64,000 nt of DNA from assembly GCF_000092905.1 (NCBI RefSeq), contig NC_014098.1, positions 1,612,001-1,676,000 on the forward strand, in the 5' to 3' direction. The stretch is from Kyrpidia tusciae DSM 2912. GTDB lineage: Bacteria; Bacillota; Bacilli; Kyrpidiales; Kyrpidiaceae. Of the stretch, positions 61,301-64,000 are shown piece by piece; position 1 is the first letter of the stretch; the number at the start of each line of letters is the position of its first letter. A model generated the notes under the pieces. The model was not told the DNA's origin. It made no database searches and saw nothing but the letters and a program-made list of their open reading frames with translations. The position numbers and the translations under genes are program-made.

Positions 61301-62013
61301 TGTTCGCCCCAAATCTGCGGGGACGCGGGCGGCAGGTCAGCGTACCAGTCGTAAAAGCTGATGATCGTTCCCCCGAGCAGCGACAGAAACCGCGCTCCCG
61401 CCGCGTAGCTCACCATCGACATCGCCGGGATCGGGCTGAATCCAACGACCCGGTCCGGCCCGTACGCTTTGATCGTGTAAATCGTGGCCGCGGCAATGAT
61501 CTCGGTGACTTCCTCCCAGGTCGTCCGCACGAGACCGCCTTTTCCGCGCGCAGACCAATATCTGCGCTTTTTCTCCGGGTCGCCGACGATACTCTCCCAC
61601 GCCTCGACCGGGTTGGCCGCCTGCTGCTTGGCTTCCCTCCACAAAGAGAGAAGCTCTCCCCGGATGTATGGATATTTGACTCGCAAAGGGCTGTACGTGT
61701 ACCAGGAAAAGCTCGCCCCGCGCGCACAGCCCCGCGGTTCGTACTCGGGAAAATCCAAGCCCAGGGACGGGTAGTCGGTCTGTTGCGTTTCCCATGCGAT
61801 GATCCCGTCCTTGACGTGGATTTTCCAACTGCACGAACCGGTGCAGTTGACACCGTGGGTGGAGCGGACCACTTTGTCGTGCTGCCATCTCGCACGGTAC
61901 AGGTTCTCCCAATGTCGGGAGCGAACGCTTTCCTCGGACCATCCTTGGTTGAACGTGTTTCTGGGCCTCAAGTGCAACAATAGGTTTCGAAACGGCGTAT
62001 TCCGGTTCGGCAT
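58327..62013 (-). CDS. narG: Respiratory nitrate reductase alpha subunit
   Basis: Molybdenum-cofactor catalytic subunit that reduces nitrate to nitrite at the cytoplasmic face of the membrane. The 1,228 residues match NarG length. The N-terminal HGVNCTGSCSWKIHVKDGI segment with the histidine-ligated [4Fe-4S] cluster is present, as are DYPSLGLDFPEYEPRGCARG and YNTKYFIIWGTNLPMTRTPDAH. The twin-arginine-like remnant at the N-terminus is absent. The ATG at 62013 follows AGGGGGAG; upstream in-frame codons lie in the neighbouring gene. Confidence 0.96.
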   Translation of the reverse strand: MPNRNTPFRNLLLHLRPRNTFNQGWSEESVRSRHWENLYRARWQHDKVVRSTHGVNCTGSCSWKIHVKDGIIAWETQQTDYPSLGLDFPEYEPRGCARGASFSWYTYSPLRVKYPYIRGELLSLWREAKQQAANPVEAWESIVGDPEKKRRYWSARGKGGLVRTTWEEVTEIIAAATIYTIKAYGPDRVVGFSPIPAMSMVSYAAGARFLSLLGGTIISFYDWYADLPPASPQIWGEQTDVPESADWYNTKYFIIWGTNLPMTRTPDAHFMVEARYNGTKVVGVSPDYAEYIKFADLWLPAKAGTDAALAMAMTHVILKEFYADRETEYFSQYVKQYTDLPFLVTLQKRGDAFTTDRFLHASDLHEDETLGEWKTLVWDQNSDSPAIPKGSIGFRWDESGKWNLNMEDADGRPLNPVLSLIDRADEVVLVDFPYFGANQGETLRRGVPAKKLTDKNGQAVYVATVLDLLMAHCGVGRGLPGDYPKDYDDPVPYTPAWQEAITGVDRKLSIQVAREFAENAARTRGRSMIALGAGTNHWYHSDLIYRCIINLVLLTGCQGVNGGGWAHYVGQEKVRPLEGWSTVAFATDWVRPPRHMQGTTFYYFVTDQFRYEELDTATMGSPLGGRFHHMHPADMAAMAARLGWAPSYPQFEQNSLDLVDEARAHGATTDQEIVQRVVERIRRGEVKWAVEDPDNPKNFPRVFFVWRSNLMGASSKGHEYFLRHLLGADGHVLAEESTTWKPTDVKIEGQAPQGKLDLLVNIDFRMTGTGVYSDIVLPAATWYEKYDLSSTDMHPFVHPFNPAISSPWQARSDWAIFRSIAQAFSTLAEKILPARDDLVMVPLGHDTPAEIAQPDGKVRDWRKGEAEPIPGKTMPSLVIVHRDYPNVYHQMMSLGPLVEKSIVSKGISISGERAYREVAERVGTWDEEGVGCGRPSLYHDHHVVEAILTLSGATNGHRAMEEWKALERNTGLALKQIAAGREDEALTLADITAQPRLTMPTPVWSGIEGEGRRYSPFTANVDFKLPWRTLTGRQQFYLDHEVILDFGESLPLYRPPLGLPPFQPGDARIPEDEGGTVMVRYLTPHQKWGIHSTYTDTPRMLSLFRGGQTIWVSEEDAAKIGIKDNDWVEVYNRNGAIVARAVVSYRLPQGIAMMYHAQDRVIGVPGSRITKDRGGTHNSVTRVIPKPTHMVGGYAQLSYAFNYYGPTGHQRDVMAFIRPLKEVDWLES

Positions 62014-62017
62014 GTGT

Positions 62018-62290
62018 TCACTCCCCCTGTTCGCCTGCAGGAATCGGGTTGAAGGTTTCGCCCACGATCCGGAACGCCTTCGTTCCCTCGCCGAGTTCGT
62101 GCACGAAGAGATTACGCGTGGGGACATTCGCGGCCACCAAGATCAGCCGCTCCAGCGTGTCGGGATCGTCCACCTTTTCAATGGCGCGGCGAATGGTTTC
62201 GGGCACCGGTCCGAATCGCAGCTTCAGCACATCGAGGAGATCCCTACGGTCAATCTCTATTGCATCCCGGGTCTGTTCGGGGGTGATCAT
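62018..62290 (-). CDS. Small protein between the nar genes
   Basis: A 90-residue protein (MITPEQTRDAIEIDRRDLLDV start) with a predominantly helical, acidic composition and the phrase DVLKLRFGPVPETIRRAIEKVDDPDTLERLI, a pattern reminiscent of small helical proteins of the DUF4351 type. It begins with ATG overlapping the hemerythrin-like gene by 4 bp, with AAGGAGG upstream, and ends 4 bp before narG starts. Its place suggests a function in nitrate respiration, but none can be stated. Confidence 0.65.
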   Translation of the reverse strand: MITPEQTRDAIEIDRRDLLDVLKLRFGPVPETIRRAIEKVDDPDTLERLILVAANVPTRNLFVHELGEGTKAFRIVGETFNPIPAGEQGE

Positions 62291-62748
62291 TGCGCGCCTC
62301 CTTCTCTCCTGTCGTCACTTTTGTCCCCCTGCCGGCGGACAAGTAGGCGTGTTTCCTCATCGCGGCTGTGCAAGGACACCAGCAATAACAACGCCTCAAA
62401 CCGGCGAAGGATCGCGTCCATCGCCCCTTCGGTTTGCAACAGCTTTGTGACTTGACTCACCAATGTGCGCATCAGTTCGTGATCGCGGCAAAGTGCAATC
62501 ACTTCCGCCTCCATCGCCGGGTTCTCAGCGACAACTTCCCGATACCACCCTTCCTCCTCCGACTGGGCGTGGCGCAGGGTCCGCGTTTCCCAATGTTCCA
62601 ACAAGATACGGGCCATGTCGGCTGCCTGGTGCAACTCCCGCTGGGCGATACAATCTTCCAGATTCCGAGTCAGCTCTTCCGCTTCCAACCACGCGGCTTC
62701 ATGAATGGCGTGGTGGGAATCCCATTGCCTCAACGCAGGTCCGATCAT
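62287..62748 (-). CDS. Hemerythrin-like protein
   Basis: A 153-residue helical protein with the spaced His/Glu pattern of hemerythrin HHE domains: HHAIH, HAQSEEEGWY, DHELMRTLV and HSRDEETRLL. It could bind a di-iron centre that senses or scavenges oxygen or nitric oxide. It precedes narG in the operon by one small gene. The ATG at 62748 is supported by GGTGGAGA upstream. Not every ligand is strictly conserved, so metal binding is an inference. Confidence 0.78.
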   Translation of the reverse strand: MIGPALRQWDSHHAIHEAAWLEAEELTRNLEDCIAQRELHQAADMARILLEHWETRTLRHAQSEEEGWYREVVAENPAMEAEVIALCRDHELMRTLVSQVTKLLQTEGAMDAILRRFEALLLLVSLHSRDEETRLLVRRQGDKSDDRREGGAQ

Positions 62749-62823
62749 GTCTCCACCGTCCTTTCGTCCGAACTGCGCCTCCGGGGCCTACAACCCGCGG
62801 CCGGGCCGGCTGCTCGAACCCTT

Positions 62824-64000
62824 TCAGACAACGCGCGTTCCGCTCTCAGCAGGGGGCAAGGGCAGTCCTCGCCGGCGCTCCGCCCAAGCGAAACCCAGGG
62901 CAACGAGACAAGTGCAACCGAGCAGCAGGAGCCCGGCGCTGTAACTTCCCGTGACGTCCTTCATGGCACCCATGATGAGTGGCGGAAAGAAGCCGCCGAC
63001 GCCGCCCACCGCTCCAATGAGACCTGTGGCCTGGCCGGTCGTTTGCGGAAAATACAAGGGAACCAGTTTAAACACAATGCCGTTGCCGAGCCCCACCATT
63101 GACGCGATCACCAACGCGGCAACAGTCGTCAGGAGAATTCGGTCCAGTCCTGCAGCAAACAGACAAGAGGCGGCCGCCACGACGGCAAACACCCCGATCA
63201 ACAGCCGGTAGGGCTCAATGCGATCCGCCAGGTACCCCCCAATCGGCCGCAGGGCCGTGGCGAGGAGCACAAACCCCGCAGCCCGCAGGCCGGAATCCAC
63301 CGGAGTCAGGTGAAACTGCCCTTGCAACAAGGTGGGCAAATAGTTCCCGAACGCCATGAAACTGCCAAAGGTGATGAAGTAGAAGGTCGCCAGTAGCCAC
63401 AGCCTGCGCTGAAACCAAATGGAAGATGGGCGGGCGCCAGCCGCCGAGGCACCGCTGACCAGCGATGCCCCCTTGGCCAACCGGGCATCCCGGGTGAACA
63501 CCCATACCCCCGCAGCGGCTGCAAGCACGGCCGCGGTGATGAACATACCGGTCGTTTGAAACCCAAACCGCAGGTAGAGAGTTGGAACCGTAAACCCAGC
63601 GACCGCCGTTCCTAAATTTCCGAGCGCCGTGATTCCCAAGACCAATCCCTGGCGCTCCGGCGGATACCAGGCGGACACGTGCCCGATACCGACCGCGAAT
63701 GAGGTGCCTGCAATCCCGAGCAGCACCTCCCACGCGATCAACTGGCCGTAGGAGTGAGCCGTCGAGACGCCCAGCACCGGAACAGCGACAAAGATGAGGA
63801 GTAAGGTATACACCCGCCGCCCGCCAAAGCGGTCCACCAGCACTCCCATGGGAATCCGAAGCAAAGACCCGAGCAGGATCGGCGTCGCCACCATGACACT
63901 CTTTTCAAACCCCGACAGGTGGTAGACCTGCTGCAGTTGCGGAGCGATTGGGGAGATCATCGACCACGCGACAAAAGCCACAACCATGGCCAACATGGAC
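62824..64000 (-). CDS. narK: NarK-type nitrate/nitrite transporter (MFS), 5' end missing
   Basis: Major facilitator transporter cut by the right edge of the window; 390 residues are visible and transmembrane helix 1 starts at the edge (FVAWSMISPIAPQL). Landmarks include the loop RIPMGVLVDRFGGRR, the WEVLLGIAGTSFAVGIGHVSAWYPPERQG stretch typical of NarK/NasA proteins, and ALRPIGGYLADR. It should import nitrate or exchange nitrite. Same strand as narGHJI and placed before them, with 75 bp to the next gene. Confidence 0.88.
   Translation of the reverse strand, partial: SMLAMVVAFVAWSMISPIAPQLQQVYHLSGFEKSVMVATPILLGSLLRIPMGVLVDRFGGRRVYTLLLIFVAVPVLGVSTAHSYGQLIAWEVLLGIAGTSFAVGIGHVSAWYPPERQGLVLGITALGNLGTAVAGFTVPTLYLRFGFQTTGMFITAAVLAAAAGVWVFTRDARLAKGASLVSGASAAGARPSSIWFQRRLWLLATFYFITFGSFMAFGNYLPTLLQGQFHLTPVDSGLRAAGFVLLATALRPIGGYLADRIEPYRLLIGVFAVVAAASCLFAAGLDRILLTTVAALVIASMVGLGNGIVFKLVPLYFPQTTGQATGLIGAVGGVGGFFPPLIMGAMKDVTGSYSAGLLLLGCTCLVALGFAWAERRRGLPLPPAESGTRVV

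Noticed and set aside
1-64000. CRISPR arrays, tRNA or rRNA genes
   Set aside because: No regularly spaced repeats, no tRNA cloverleaf with CCA-like ends and no rRNA-like conserved stretch were noticed on reading.

Overview
The window reads as chromosome of a spore-forming, GC-rich Firmicute. SpoVS, CotE, SpoVK and YheC/YheD proteins mark an endospore former. Gene order (rimO-pgsA-cinA-recA-rny-ymdB-spoVS; cotE/miaB-ricA-mutS-mutL-miaA-hfq; spoVK-ynbB-glnR-glnA; lexA/yneA divergent) follows the Bacillus subtilis ymf-yne region. The high GC and the nitrate-reductase operon fit Alicyclobacillaceae, and Kyrpidia is my best guess (inference; no database was searched).

Layout. 1-9.9 kb: housekeeping and DNA repair (yajQ end, rimO, pgsA, cinA, a DEAD-box helicase, recA, recX, rny, ymdB, spoVS). 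10-18.5 kb: dipeptidase, cotE, then five ligase-type genes (four YheC/YheD ATP-grasp proteins around one GS-like amidoligase), a probable spore-coat modification operon. 18.4-20 kb, minus strand: a phospholipase-D-like lipoprotein and a Trp-rich small protein. 20.13-22.80 kb: a complete insertion sequence with perfect 21-bp terminal inverted repeats and a 9-bp target duplication, carrying a DruA-like (DUF4338) gene translationally coupled to a DDE transposase. 22.9-33.2 kb: miaB, ricA, mutS, mutL, a methyltransferase, miaA, hfq and a gamma-glutamyltransferase. 33.4-43.3 kb: a catabolic island (DUF3870 protein, branched-chain-type ABC transporter with a broken binding protein and fused ATPases, flavin oxidoreductase and reductase, FAH-family hydrolase, homogentisate dioxygenase, metallo-hydrolase). 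43.4-48.5 kb: spoVK, a small GTPase, ynbB, glnR, glnA. 48.6-51.6 kb: cytochrome c, lexA, yneA, a DsbA-family protein. 51.8-55.3 kb: IS607-type debris and a full IS607-like element that splits ric. 55.4-64 kb, minus strand: narI, narJ, narH, narG, two small genes and the start of a NarK-type transporter.

How parts connect. LexA is encoded here, and recA, lexA and yneA each carry a CAAAC-type SOS box in their promoters. RNase Y (rny) and RicA, a subunit of the Y-complex that steers it, are both present. Two mother-cell promoter candidates of identical layout (CACC-16-CATAnnnT) precede cotE and spoVK, and a sigma-H-like one precedes spoVS. GlnR and GlnA share a promoter with a likely GlnR operator. 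The nar operon supports nitrate respiration; the nitrosative-damage repair gene ric next to it has an FNR-like site but is interrupted.

Mobile DNA. The IS607-like element lies exactly between two G residues of the ric reading frame; joining the flanks restores a continuous 235-codon gene. A decayed tnpB piece also sits between lexA and its promoter. No tRNA, rRNA or CRISPR array was seen.
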